Origin: Otis tarda
Lineage: Eukaryota; Chordata; Aves; Otidiformes; Otididae
DNA length: 64,000 nucleotides
NCBI GenBank assembly: GCA_026413225.1
Contig: CM048552.1
Coordinates: forward strand, 28,509,001-28,573,000
Reading direction: 5' to 3'
Shown here: positions 41,985 through 53,311 of the stretch, one piece after another
How the letters are laid out: every line of letters starts with the position of its first letter
How positions within the stretch are numbered: position 1 is the first letter of the stretch
Position numbers and translations under genes: made by a program
Notes under the pieces: model-generated
The model's input: the letters and a program-made list of their open reading frames with translations, nothing else
Told to the model about the DNA's origin: nothing
Databases searched by the model: none

Positions 41985-43122
41985 AGTCGTAGTTCAGCCC
42001 CGATCGGGACCAGACTCCGCAGTCTCTCTCTCACTCCCCCTATCCTCCGAGAGAATAGGGGGAGATAATATAAGAAAAATGGCTCAAGATTTGAGATAAG
42101 GATGGGGAGAAATCTTTAAAATTGCTGTTATGAGCAAAACAGACTCGACTTGGGGGAAACTATTCATTTATTTCTAAAACTAGCAGGAGAATGAGACAGA
42201 GAACAAGATAACCTCCCCCCACCCCTCCCTCTTCCTGGGCTTAACATTATCTCTACCACCTTCCCCACCTTGAGCAGCACAGGGGGGAAGAGGGAATGGG
42301 GGCCACAGTCAGTTCATCACACATTTCACGCTGCTGCTTCATCGTCGGAGGAAGAACTCCTCGCATTCCTCGCCTGCTCCATCGTGGGGTCCCTCCCACG
42401 GGCCACAGTCCTTTGTGAAACTGCTCCAGCATGGGTCATCTCTTCCATAGGGTGCAGTCCCTCCAGAACAGCTGTCCCCGCAGGCTCTCCATGGGCCACA
42501 GCCTCCTTCAGGTATCCGCCTGCTCTGGCATGGGGTCCTCCATGGGCTGCAGGTGATTCTCTGCCCTTCCGTGGACCTCCATGGGCTGCAGGGGAACAAC
42601 CTGCTCCACCATGGTCATCACCACAGGCTGCAGGGGAATCTTGGCCAGGAGCCGCATTACTCCTCCCCCTTCTTCTTCACTGACCTTGGTATCTGCAGCC
42701 ATTCCTCTCACAAGAAAAATTCTTCACAACAGGCTGGCAGACGCCTCTCAGGATCTTTTTACATCCCATTCACATCTCATCTCCCCTCCACTTCTTGCAG
42801 CCAGGCTGGGCCGAGTTGGGCCCAGTCGGCTGCCCAGCGGGAGGCCAGAGGGTGAGGCCTGCAAGGCTGACGAGGCCCGCGCCTCCCCCTCTCTACCCCC
42901 CGCTCAGCTGCTTCACATCTTCTCTCTTTTTTTTTTTTTCCCCTTCTTAAATATGTTATCGCAGAGGTGTTATCAGGGAACATTCTGCTACCAATTGTCT
43001 CGGCCTTGGCCAGCAGCAGGTCCGCCGTAGGCCCGGCTGAGTCCACTGAACAAAGGGGAGAAACTTCTAGCAGTTTCCTACAGAAGCTACCACCTTAGGC
43101 CCCCCCTCACTAAATAAAACCA
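41985..43122 (-). mobile_element. Solo LTR A (avian ERV)
   Basis: About 1.14 kb, matching LTR B at 53,312-54,450 end to end in inverted orientation. The 3' end (plus-strand 'gtcgtagttcagccccgatcgggacc') and the 5' region ('gaagctaccaccttaggccccccctcac') are shared. The outermost bases are altered: the terminal CA has become CT, and the first dozen bases of the 5' end differ from B. I find no target-site duplication, so it is older or its ends were damaged. The middle has degenerate tandem units around 'catgggctgcagg' that give several Pro/Trp-rich chance ORFs. No internal retroviral sequence adjoins it. Confidence 0.85.
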
Positions 43123-44097
43123 GAAGACTCAGCTATGTCTCTATTCCTTGCATACATTTGTTCAAACTTTTGTTAATGGTTAAGTTGTTCAGATGAAGGT
43201 TTGTGTTTCTGTCAATCTCATAGCACTTAGCACATTTAAATGATGAAAATTCTTTAATATAAGCAATATATGATGCCTTTATTTTCATGTATTAAAGTAC
43301 ACGGCAATGAGCTCAGTTTTCCAAAGTAATATGAGCTTTAACAACAACAGGTGGCATGCTCTCATAGTGCTTTAATTATATCTCATTCTTGTTTTTTCAG
43401 TTTGGATTTCTCAGTCCAGCACTTATTGTGACAGTAAAGCTGTGTAGTGCTGTGTCTCAGGATGGGAGCTGTATTATTTTAGTAATACTCCTGAGTACTT
43501 TATCTTCCAATCACTGTAGACTGAAGAGCTTTTGAATAAAGAAAAATAAAGATTGTTGTTGCACGTGGAGTTTTGGGATGTTCCCATAATTTAAGTACCG
43601 AATACTAATATTAGTGATGGTGTTGCCAAACTGAAATGTAAAGAAAGCCACTTTTGTTCTCCATAAATTGTTTTAATTAAAAAAAAATGCTGAATATGTT
43701 TTTTACAAATACTTTGCTACTCCAAAAAGGCTTCATGTTTCTAGGTGCCAGGTATGGGGCACTTCATGCCAGAGATATTTTTAAACTGGAGTCTTATAGA
43801 CAGTGATTAGTTAACATCTTTTTAATGATGAATTAATGAGCAGTAAAAGCATTGTAATTCCAGTATGTACAGAATCTTGTACTTAAAGGCAGAGGTTCAG
43901 TAGGAGCTGTTCTGTGACCTTTGTGGTGCCAGTAAAGGTTGGGTTCAGTGCAGGCAACGTCCAATCAGTCTTTCAAGGTTAACTACACATGCCAGGCTGG
44001 GAAATGAAACAATTACTAACAAATTTTATAGGTATATTCTGTCAAATTTAAAAGGCAATCAGAAGTCTAAATGAAAATTATGCCTGAGGAAAGCATT

Positions 44098-44168
44098 AAA
44101 AAAAAAAAAAGAAAGGAAGAAAGAAAGAAGGAAAGAAATGAAGAAGGGCGGTTTTTTTTTTTTTTTTT
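44098..44168. repeat. Polypurine tract facing poly-T
   Basis: Thirteen A, then about 35 nt of G/A only (GAAAGGAAGAAAGAAAG..), then GGGCGG, then seventeen T. The A and T runs could pair across the purine loop, and the purine run itself could form a triplex. Likely unstable in replication and variable between individuals. Confidence 0.75.
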
Positions 44169-44980
44169 CCTTTCAGTCTTCATTCTGAACTAGGCACTGA
44201 AAAAATTGGTGGAACAAAAAAAGACGTGGGAGACACCCCACACTGTTGGAGGGGAAAACCCACAATAGAAAGGATAGGAATGCTCAGGAAGGATGACATC
44301 AGTAATCATCTGGGCAATGCTGGTACAGTGAGTGTGAATGATTCATTATACTGTAATTAACTTTTAATTAACTTTACCCCGCTTTCCTTATTTTAGAAAA
44401 TTAAATAAACTTCATTTTATGGTACCCACTAAACCAATGAGTAGAAGCTAGATTTCTGCTCTAATTAAACTAAGCAATATGGCCAAACTGTGTGTAAAGC
44501 ATAATGAAGAAATGTTTCTTTGCAACTGGAGCCGTTTCTACTGTTTTGCAACATTTTGATTGATATTTTTTCAAATATTTCCCATTAGCTGCAATACACT
44601 GAATTCCCACAAAATATTTTTTCATAGTCTTGCCTTTTTTGGGATAAACAGCAAAGGCATTTCTAACATAACTAAGTTATTTCCCAAAATCATAAGATCC
44701 ATTCATTTCTCATTCCCCTCTCCCCCATGTAATTGTAAATACCCTCAAAGAATTCATAACAACCAGAATGAGAAGTTGAAAAGAGCAGATCTAAAGTTGC
44801 AGTTTAAAAGAGTTGGGTAAGGAGTAAATACATCTGATATTGCTGCTAGCAAATAAAGGAAAATTACCTTTTTGCCTTTTTGTATCCTGATTCTCAGTCA
44901 ATGGATTTCACCCAGTGAATCCTTTGAGATCCTTCAAAACTGTGTTTTTTCATCTGGTAGCAAAATCAGCTAGATTCTTA

Positions 44981-45040
44981 GGTTGAAATCTTGTCATATT
45001 GGAGTCAATGGTACTTTGCCATTGACTTCAACTCCAGGTG
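44981..45040. repeat. Palindromic ancient amniote repeat relic
   Basis: Arms GGAGTCAATGG (45,001-45,011) and CCATTGACTTCAACTCC (45,019-45,035) are inverted complements apart from a small deletion, with a short loop. The flanks 'gttgaaatcttgtc' and 'caggtgagcaagg' fit an old palindromic repeat found in many turtle, crocodile and bird sequences as I remember them. The family name is not certain to me. Confidence 0.4.
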
Positions 45041-48000
45041 AGCAAGGATAGAAGCTATTAAAATAGATTGAAACATGATCTCTTCCCAATTTAAAAAATC
45101 TGCTTAATTAGAAATCAGCTTTGTTTCACTGAATGTATTCAGTTTTGAAAATGTTACTGAACTATTGCATATAGAATGAAGTTTCAAAAGAGATGAAGTT
45201 GAGACTAACCTCTAGCCTGCATCAAGGAGATAAGCACTCAGCTTTGGCTTTCCCAAAAAGCTCCCCATCTCTAAGCTTGTGATTGTTTTTTTTTTTTTAA
45301 TTATCTTTTTTTTTTTTTCCCTGCCTCAAAATCTCAAATAAATGAAAATAAAAGTAAATTCTTAGGAACAAGAGAATTCTTGTTTCCAAGCCAACTCTAC
45401 CATCTACATTTCTACGGACTATCATCTGAATCTACCTTGCTGTGTGCTAAGTAAAGATCTAGCCATCTAGTTATGCCTGTGAAAGTAAAATCTTTCCTAT
45501 ATCTGTTTTGCAACTGATGATAGGAGAAAGTCCTTTCCTACTCCAACAGTAGGTGCAGAACTCCTTGTTGTTCCAGTTACCTATAACAAATCAGCATTGC
45601 CGTGTGCCTGGATTCCTTCTCTGCTCTTCCCATCTGCCTGCTGTACTGGTCCTCTCTGCAGGCACAATTGTTATGAAATTACATAGCCTGTTTCATACAC
45701 CTGAGCAAAGTAGATAATCTTCTGATCTCAGATCCAACTAAGACAGAGGTAGAAGGAATATAAGGGAAGAAGAGAATACTAATAATAGGAAAAGGAAGAA
45801 AAATTAGTAAAGTCATAGCAATTTAGAGGAAGAAAAGGGCATTTGAAACAGACAATGGGAACAGGAGGAAAACATATTTATTTCTGTGGAGTATGAGCTG
45901 ACCAATAAGAGAAGAGGCTGTTCAAATAGCAGGTGGAATGCAGACATAGGAGAGAGAAAGATAAATTCTTGCTGACGGCAAAGTCCTTGGTTTTCATTTC
46001 ATTTGCAAGGAAAAAGATGGCAATGATATGTGAAAGAAAAGGCGCAAGTCGCTGGTGACCAGCTGCTTATTTTTTCAACATCTTCACTTGCTATCAGCTA
46101 CTTGAGGAAGGGAAAATCACACAATTCAACAAGTGAAATGAAAAAGTTCAGTCTGACATCTGTGTTATTACTGTTCAGTTATGATAGTTGCAACAAGATT
46201 AAAAAGAAAATGCACTTTACTAGCATGCTTTTTATTTACAAACTTAAAAAAAAATTAACATGATTACCTATATATTTCCTCTTCTCCCTAGGGATGTCAG
46301 GCTTAAATTTCTATTTATCAGCTCCACACCTCTTTCTGTATTATTCTGATGTACAGATTAACCTGTCAGACCTAACCCAAAGGCCTTGACCTCTACTCTC
46401 CTTTAGGTACTTCTTCAAGCTTTTCTTCTGCAATGACATCTACACAAAATCCATGGTGGGGAGATTGTGGTACAGTTAGGGAGAGTTAATTTTAATTAAT
46501 TAATCAATTAATTAATGCTTTGGAACATTCAAGTTCTAGAATGGCTCCCTAAGTAACCTCATTATCTTATTTTCATTATCCTCCTCTATTCCCTTCTTCC
46601 TTCTTGTATCAGATTTGCTTGCTGCATCTTATTTTAAATTAGATTCTTCAGAGCAGGGACACTGTCAGACCTGGTTTGTACGGTAGCAGGCGTGTTTGGG
46701 CTTCATCCTGACTGGAGCTTTTGGACACAACTGTAATTAATTATCATTTATAGCTGAGCCATAGTGATGCTAAATGCCTTGTTCAAGGTGTCAAAGCAAG
46801 TCAGCAGCACAGTTGCAAATGAAACCCAGATGGCATCTTTCTGTGCTGTAACCACAAGACCACTGCTTGATCTGTGGGACTGCTACACTGAAATAAATGT
46901 TCAAAGATATTACAAAATTTTCCCAAGAAGAAGGATGGTATTTTTTATTTTCCCAGGCTTCTCAGACAAAAAGACCTCAGATATCTTTTACGTTAAAATA
47001 CAGATCTTCTTTTCTAATCTGTAATTTCAGAAGCCTCTGGTTGCCATAAAATGACTTCTTGCCTATTCCAAATAAAATATTTTTTATTCTATCCAAACAA
47101 ATTTCATTATGGCATAGAGATGTAAAAGATTTAGAAGATTGGGGAAAATGTAATATAATGATTGGGAACTAGCAGTTGCTAGGGTAAGTATATTGTCCGA
47201 TAGGGTTGTCACAGGTAAGAGTGGTTGCTCTTAGATACATCTTTGCAACGTTTGACACCATAACCACTCATATAGGACATACCTAATTCAGGAATTGATT
47301 CTTATCTGCTAATAGTTTAGTTCTCCTACACCTTCAAGGGCTTAAAACTATGTAAGCTGATAAATATTCAGCCAAAGATAGAAATCCTCCATACTTCAGC
47401 TCTGAATTCACTGAGATATATAGCTGAATCAATTAAACTGTAGTCTTTCCAAATCATGGGCTACCAACTGCCATGATCAGATCTTTTTTATTGTTTCTAC
47501 TGTCAACAACAAGCTTGAGACAGTGACATTGCTATAGTGTTCTTACTAGTTAGTTGACAGGAGACAAACTTACCAAAGGCTTCTCAATAAATAAGAATAT
47601 ACATGGAAAAGACTGTTGTTTATGTGCATCTGCATGAGTGAGTGTTGTATTGTGTGCTTTTTCAGAGATGGGGCAGAAATGTTTTTGGGTCAAACCAGTT
47701 CTGGAAAAGAAACACTATTTAAAACAACGATTTCAAGTAAATTTTAGGGAAACTGTAAAGGCTTTATGAGAGTACCTAAGTATAAGTGGACCTTCAATTT
47801 TAAAATAATAATGAACCTATCCAAATACAAGATATTAAATGCTTGTATAAACGAGTCTGAGGCATGTGAATAAAATTAATTGTGAACCTGAACTTCAGAT
47901 GCAGAAATTGTATCTAATGCCTAGAATGGCACTGAAAGAAATATATACATTCAAACTTGCAGTTAAAAAAAAAAACAAAACCAAACTTTGCTTAGCAATC

Positions 48001-48720
48001 TGCGGATATCTAAACTCAGCAGGTATCTCCTCTAGGGTTTTGAAGTTCCCTAGATACTACTGTTTCTCCAGTGTGCGTGCTCAGAGACACTCTGCCCTGC
48101 ACACCTGCAATGCTACAGCCTTCTCCCTAAGTGTTGGTCTGCCCTGTTCAGTGTGATATATTCCAGTGCTAACATATCTGAAAGTTAGGTAGCTAAGATA
48201 TCTAAAATAGGTATCTAAGAATGTGGCTATACAAGTCTTTTAGTCCAAAAAGGGAGTGTTTTTTTTTAAGCATGACCTCACAGTTATCCCCAATATTCTC
48301 TGACGTGGTCAGGCTACTAACAAAATTAATCTTTTCTCTTTCAAACACAACTGCTACTGACTGTAACTTACATATTAACAAAATAATTTCTGCTTTTTTT
48401 TTTCTTATTTGGAGTTTGTTTGATTGTTGTTTTGGTTTGTTGGTTTGTTTTTTTTTTTTTCCCATTATAGCTAAGGAAACAGATTTCAGAAACCAGAGTT
48501 CCCACTTCTTATGTTTTAGCTAAGGAATTACAGGAATAATGTCCTTCTAGGTAGGTTCTCCTGGCTATGTCATGGCAATGGATATATTCTTAGTTTCAAA
48601 CATAACTCATTTCTGCTGAAAAAATCGTGTCTGTCCAATACCTAGCCTTACACTCCACAGCTTGACATGGATTTTTAACTTCAGTGCTAGAAACCACCAA
48701 CTCTTATTGCCTTTTCAGTA

Positions 48721-50436
48721 TTGTCTGAATACATTAACAGTAAGAGGAGGACAAAGGAGAATATCCACTCTTTGCTGGATGAGGCTGGGAATGTGACCAC
48801 TGAGGATAAGGAAAAGGCGGAGGTTCTGAATGCCTTCTTTACGTCTGTCTTTAAAGGTCAGACCAGTTATCCTCAGGGTACTCCTCTCTCTGACCTGGTA
48901 GTCTCGGCTGGGGAGCACGCTAACCCCTCTGTGATTCTGGAAGAAACAGTCAGAGACTTACTACTCCAACTGGACTGCCACAAGTCCATGGGGCCAGATG
49001 AGATCCACCCAAGAGTGCTGAGGGAACTGGCGGAGGTGATAGCCGAGCCGCTTTCCATCATCTATCAGTGCTCCTTGTTGACTGGTGAGGTCCTGGAAGA
49101 CTGGAGGATTGCCAACGTGACTCCCATTTACAAGAAAGGTTGTAAGGAGGATCCGGGGAACTACAGGCCTGTTAGCCTGACCTCGGTTACAGGGAAGGTT
49201 ATGGAACAGATAGTCTTGAGGGAGATCATGCGGCATGTGCGGGATGGCCGGGGGATCAGGCCTAGCCAGCATGGGTTCATGAAGGGCAGGTCCTGTTTGA
49301 CCAACCTGATCTCCTTTTATGATCAAGTGACCCATCTGCTGGATGAGGGAAAGGCTGTTGATGTGGTCTACCTAGACTTCAGCAAAGCCTTTGACACTGT
49401 CTCCCACGGTATTCTCCTGCAGAAGCTGGCAGCCCATGGCTTGGATGGGTACACTCTTGGCTGGGTAAGGAGCTGGCTGGAGGGCCGGGCTCAGAGAGTG
49501 GTGGTGAATGGAGTTAAATCCAGCTGGCTACCGGTCACAAGTGGTGTTCCCCAGGGGTCGGTGCTGGGGCCTGTCCTCTTCAATATCTTTATTGATGATC
49601 TGGATGAGGGCATTGAGTGCACCCTCAGTAAGTTCGCAGATGACACCAAATTGGCTGGGAGTGTGGATCTGCCTGTGGGTAGCGAGGCCCTACAGAGGGA
49701 TCTGGACAGGCTGGAGAGCTGGGCTGAAGCCAATGGGATGAGGTTCAACAAGACCAAATGCCGAGTCCTGCACTTTGGCCACAACAACCCCAGGCAGCGC
49801 TATAGGCTTGGGGCGGAGTGGCTGGAGGACTGTGTGGAGGAAACGGACCTGGGGGTACTGATTGATGCTCGGCTGAGCATGAGCCGACAGTGTGCCCGGG
49901 TGGCCAAGAAGGCCAACGGCATCCTGGCTTGCATCAAAAACAGTGTTACTAGCAGGAACAGGGAGGTAATTGTCCCCCTGTACTCAGCGCTGGTGAGGCC
50001 GCACCTCGAGTACTGTGTTCAGTTTTGGGCCCCTCACTGCAAGAAAGACATTGAGGCCCTGGAACGCGTTCAGAGGAGGGCAACAAAGCTGGTGAGGGGT
50101 CTGGAGCACAGGCCTTATGAGGAGCGGCTGAGGGAGCTGGGATTGTTCAGTCTGGAGAAGAGGAGGCTCAGGGGAGACCTTATAGCTCTCTATAACTTCC
50201 TGAAGGGAGGTTGTAGTGAGCTAGGGGTCGGCCTTTTCTCTCGTGTAGACAGTGATAGAACTAGAGGCAATGGTTTCAAGCTGCGCCAGGGGAGATTCAG
50301 GCTGGACATTAGGAAATATTACTTCTCGGAAAGGGTAGTCAGGCGCTGGAATGCACTGCCCAGGGAGGTGGTGGAGTCACCGACCATGGGGGTGTTCAAG
50401 AAACGTTTGGATGTTGTGTTGAGGGATATGATTTAG
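48721..50436 (+). CDS. CR1 ORF2 reverse transcriptase (partial)
   Basis: A 571-codon open frame whose first two or three codons come from flanking DNA; the true ORF2 start is missing. It encodes the non-LTR reverse transcriptase that primes cDNA synthesis on nicked target DNA. Visible blocks are [34 protein letters not shown], palm motif A LDFSKAFD (residues 218-225), GVPQGS (275-280) and catalytic FADD (305-308), followed by the CR1-specific C-terminal region ([33 protein letters not shown]). All catalytic aspartates seem kept. The endonuclease is absent because of 5' truncation, and no promoter is expected, so the copy is presumably not autonomous. The stop is TAG just before the short 3' UTR. 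Confidence 0.93.
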   Translation: MSEYINSKRRTKENIHSLLDEAGNVTTEDKEKAEVLNAFFTSVFKGQTSYPQGTPLSDLVVSAGEHANPSVILEETVRDLLLQLDCHKSMGPDEIHPRVLRELAEVIAEPLSIIYQCSLLTGEVLEDWRIANVTPIYKKGCKEDPGNYRPVSLTSVTGKVMEQIVLREIMRHVRDGRGIRPSQHGFMKGRSCLTNLISFYDQVTHLLDEGKAVDVVYLDFSKAFDTVSHGILLQKLAAHGLDGYTLGWVRSWLEGRAQRVVVNGVKSSWLPVTSGVPQGSVLGPVLFNIFIDDLDEGIECTLSKFADDTKLAGSVDLPVGSEALQRDLDRLESWAEANGMRFNKTKCRVLHFGHNNPRQRYRLGAEWLEDCVEETDLGVLIDARLSMSRQCARVAKKANGILACIKNSVTSRNREVIVPLYSALVRPHLEYCVQFWAPHCKKDIEALERVQRRATKLVRGLEHRPYEERLRELGLFSLEKRRLRGDLIALYNFLKGGCSELGVGLFSRVDSDRTRGNGFKLRQGRFRLDIRKYYFSERVVRRWNALPREVVESPTMGVFKKRLDVVLRDMI

Positions 50437-50510
50437 CTGAGAAGTATTGGTGATGGTTGGACTGGATGATCTTTTAGGTCTTTTCCAATCTTGATAATTC
50501 TGTGATTCTG
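48728..50510 (+). mobile_element. CR1 LINE, 5'-truncated, recent
   Basis: Starts abruptly at AATACATTAACAGTAAGAGG, which corresponds to the interior of ORF2 in the longer copy at 58,597-62,980, and runs to the CR1 3' tail (GATAATTCTGTGATTCTG). It is nearly identical to that copy; the differences I see are mainly CpG transitions (for example CTGTGGG against CTGCGGG near 49,675). The 3' UTR is about 74 bp. No target-site duplication is visible, as is usual for CR1. The intact frame and low divergence point to a recent insertion. Confidence 0.95.
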
Positions 50511-50975
50511 TCTCTCTCCTTGCTCTTATTTCACAGGGCCATTTCATATATGAAATTATTTTGTTTTTCTAGTTCATTAGACAATATTTCTACTTACAGA
50601 ACCTCAAACACAAGCCAACCTCAACTCAGTTTTCGATGCTCACTTTTTCTTTCACAGATCACAGACTTTTCCTAATATTCAGCTAAACATCTTCAGCTTT
50701 ATTTTCAGGTCATTTTTCTTTACTCTACCTATTCCTTTAAGCTGTGAATACCTACATCCCTTCTTTCTTCAAAGGTATTTACAGACTGTGTGTCTGGTAT
50801 TTATTGTGTCCTGCATTAGTCTTCCCTATTCTCAACTATTTAAACATAGACTCCTCATCTCTTCACTTTTGTCTTTTTGTCCAGTGTAATGCTCTTGCTG
50901 CCATTGTTTGCAACATTTGTTTGCATATCACATGTAAATTTGTTTACTTTTAAATGAAAAATTCCTGTGAAACTT
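50511..50975. other. Unique spacer, no gene seen
   Basis: Noncoding DNA between the CR1 tail and LTR C. Only short chance ORFs. Confidence 0.6.
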
Positions 50976-50980
50976 CCTCT
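50976..50980. repeat. Target-site duplication (left) of LTR C
   Basis: CCTCT directly before the LTR terminus TGTGGTGGG. The same five bases follow the other end at 52,087-52,091. Confidence 0.85.
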
Positions 50981-52086
50981 TGTGGTGGGTTGACCCTGGC
51001 TGGGCACCAGGAGCCCACCAAAGCCACTCTATCACTCTATCTCCTCAGCTGGACAGGGGAAAGACAACATAACAAAAAGCTCATGGGTCAAGATAAGGAC
51101 AGGAAGAGATCACTCACCCATTACTGTCATGGGCAAAACAGGCTCAACTTGGTAAAACTCATTTAATTTATTACCAATCAAATCCGAGTAGGACAATGAG
51201 AAATAAAAGCTCAATCTTAAAACATCTTGCCCCTTCCTTTCTGTTCTTCATGGGCTGAACTTAACTCCCAGTTTTCTCTCCCTTCTCCCCGCCAGTGGTG
51301 CAAGGAGACAGGAAATGGGGATTGTGGTCAGTTCATCACATGCTGACTCTGCCGCTCCTTCCTCCTCAGGGGGAGAACTCCTCACACTCTTCCCCTGCTC
51401 CTGCGTGGGGTCCCTCCCACAGGAGACAGTCCTACATGAACTGCTCCAACATGAGTCCTTCCCATGGGGTGCAGTCCCTCAGGAACAGACTGCTCCAGCG
51501 TGGGTCTCCCACAGGGTCACAAGCCCTGCCAGCAAACCTGCTCCAGCCTGGGCTCCTCTCCCCATGGGCCCAGAGGTCCTGCCAGGCGCCTGCTCCAGCA
51601 TGGGCTTCCCATAGGCCACAGCCTCCTTCGGGTATCTGCCTGTCCCAGCGTGGGGTCCTCCATGGGCTGCAGGTGGACCTCTGCTCCTCCGTGGGCCTCC
51701 ATGGGCTGCAGGGGGACAAACACCCTGCTTCACCATGGGCTGCAGCACAGGCTGCAGGGGAATCTTGGCCAGGAGCAATATTGCTCCTCCCCCTCCTTCT
51801 TCACTGACCCTGGCATCTGCCTGGTTGTTTGTCTTACATATCCTCACTCCTCTCCTCTTCTGCAGTTTTCTCTTGTGCAGTTTCTGCCCCTGCCTCCATT
51901 TGTAACTATGTTATCCCAGAGGTGCTACCCCTGTCGCTGGTGGGCTCGGCCATGGCCAGCGGCAGGTCCGTCTTGGAGCTGGCTGGCATTGGATCTATCT
52001 GACATAGGGGAAGGTTCTCACCTTCTCACAGAAGCCACCCCTGCAGCCCCACTGCTGCCAAAATCTTGCTACGCGTACTCAATACA
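50981..52086 (-). mobile_element. Solo LTR C (avian ERV), 1,106 bp
   Basis: Termini on the plus strand are TGTGGTGGGTTGACCCTGGC and ..ACTCAATACA. Read on the minus strand it begins TGTATTGAGT and ends in CCACA, which is the LTR sense orientation. It is flanked by the 5-bp duplication CCTCT, the size expected of ERVL-like or some ERV1-like elements. The interior has degenerate units with 'catggggt' and 'gggctgcagg' that create overlapping Pro/Trp/Gln-rich ORFs up to 217 codons; these are not genes. Layout resembles LTR A and B, but the sequence is a different subfamily. There is no internal retroviral region, so it is the product of LTR-LTR recombination. Confidence 0.92.
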
Positions 52087-52091
52087 CCTCT
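52087..52091. repeat. Target-site duplication (right) of LTR C
   Basis: CCTCT directly after ..AATACA, matching 50,976-50,980. Confidence 0.85.
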
Positions 52092-52827
52092 CAAACTTTA
52101 AAAAAAAAATTAAGTAGTTTCAAATTGCAGTACAGCTGACGCTCCAGCTCTCAGGCTAATATTTATCTGAAAGACCACAGAGAGTGGAAAAACCTAGGTG
52201 GTATATATATAATACTCTTTCAAATCCTTAAGTGGTTTCCAGAAAGTTACAAACAGGTAAATATGCCCATAGATTATAGTAATTTGATTCTAGTATTTTT
52301 TTTTTACCTGGATTTCTGAGGAATGGATGTTATCCCATCAAGTTCCACATGTCTTCACTCCTTTGTCTGCCTGCTCCTCTCCAGTAATTCTCTAATCTGC
52401 TGGCAATTTCAGTTTCAGCCACATTTGAGAAAGTAGTAGAATCATGAGAAGTGTGTGATTTCTGTATGATTGATGATAACGAGTAATTGGGTAGAAAAGA
52501 TGGAGAGAATTATTAACACTGTCTTCAAGGAGAAGAGAGCTTTACAGTAAGAGTGCCCAGTTTTATTAGACACCAGAGAATCTGGTCTGCATTGGTGGTT
52601 TCTCTATCACACAGATTCCCTAGTATTCGATAAAGCAAAACCCATAAATGAAGTTTTTCCAATGTCCAGTTTTCTTAATGGCAGCTCTTCCTTATGGAAG
52701 GCATGAGTTTATGCTGCAATCATGCCCCTATGGCACATACTCTCTGTTCAGCTACATTTTGTGTCTTCACAGCTGACACTTTGAAGGCTTTAGGTTAAGC
52801 AGTACCTACTCCAGCTGTACAAAGGGA
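52092..52827. other. Unique spacer, no gene seen
   Basis: AT-rich DNA between LTR C and a CR1 tail. One good minus-strand splice-donor-like site (CAG|GTAAAA near 52,306) is present, but none of the three frames before it is open for long. Confidence 0.5.
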
Positions 52828-52998
52828 CTGAAAAAGTTATGGATGCTCCATTCCTGGAAGTGGTCAAGGCCAGAGTGGATGGGGCTTTGAGCAACTTGGT
52901 CTAGTGGAAGGTGTCCTTGCCCATGGCAGAGGGGTTGTAACTAGATTATCTTTAAGGTCCCTTCCAACCCAAACCATTATATGATATTCTATGATATG
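52828..52998 (+). mobile_element. CR1 LINE 3'-end fragment
   Basis: Reads the final coding bases and 3' UTR of an older CR1 subfamily: 'ttcctggaagtggtcaaggccagagtggatggggctttgagcaac', then 'ggtcccttccaacccaaaccattatatgat' and a decayed tail. Its 5' part is truncated near 52,828. Confidence 0.92.
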
Positions 52999-53306
52999 AA
53001 AAAGGACAAAAAATCAAGCGTGAATGCATTCTTGAGGCATAACAAGTTTCTGTTAATTAAGTAAGGCATAGTAACTATTCAGCTATGAATTTAACTAGCT
53101 CAAATCACAAAGTAATTCAAAGTAGTTTAAACTGTAGTGAAAATCACATCAGTGTCAGTTGTGACTATTGTAATTTGAGCTGCAATGACTCAATCACATT
53201 CTGTCACATGCTCCTTCCATTGGGCATGGCATTGCACACCTACCCCACATCTATACTTTATGAAGTTATTTCCTAAGTCCACATTTGGTGCCTGCATTCA
53301 GAGTTA

Positions 53307-53311
53307 GACAC
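53307..53311. repeat. Target-site duplication (left) of LTR B
   Basis: GACAC precedes TGTCGTGG; the same bases follow the LTR end at 54,451-54,455. Confidence 0.85.

Larger units (their letters stand above)
43123..48727. other. Unique noncoding DNA
   Basis: AT-rich spacer between LTR A and the plus-strand CR1. It holds a repeat relic at 44,981-45,040, a purine/poly-T tract at 44,098-44,168 and T-rich runs at about 45,287-45,319 and 48,450-48,461. No gene recognised. Confidence 0.55.

Noticed and set aside
42270..43046. Overlapping ORFs of 86-149 codons inside LTR A
   Set aside because: Same explanation as for LTR B; no conserved frame between the two copies.
49491..49787. Antisense ORFs across CR1 ORF2 (also 59,324-59,620 and 59,835-60,146)
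   Set aside because: Shadows of the reverse-transcriptase frame. They appear identically in both copies because the copies are identical.
51464..52117. 217-codon ORF and other Pro/Trp-rich ORFs inside LTR C
   Set aside because: They arise from degenerate internal tandem units of the LTR, occur in several frames and on both strands, and have no viral or host domain.
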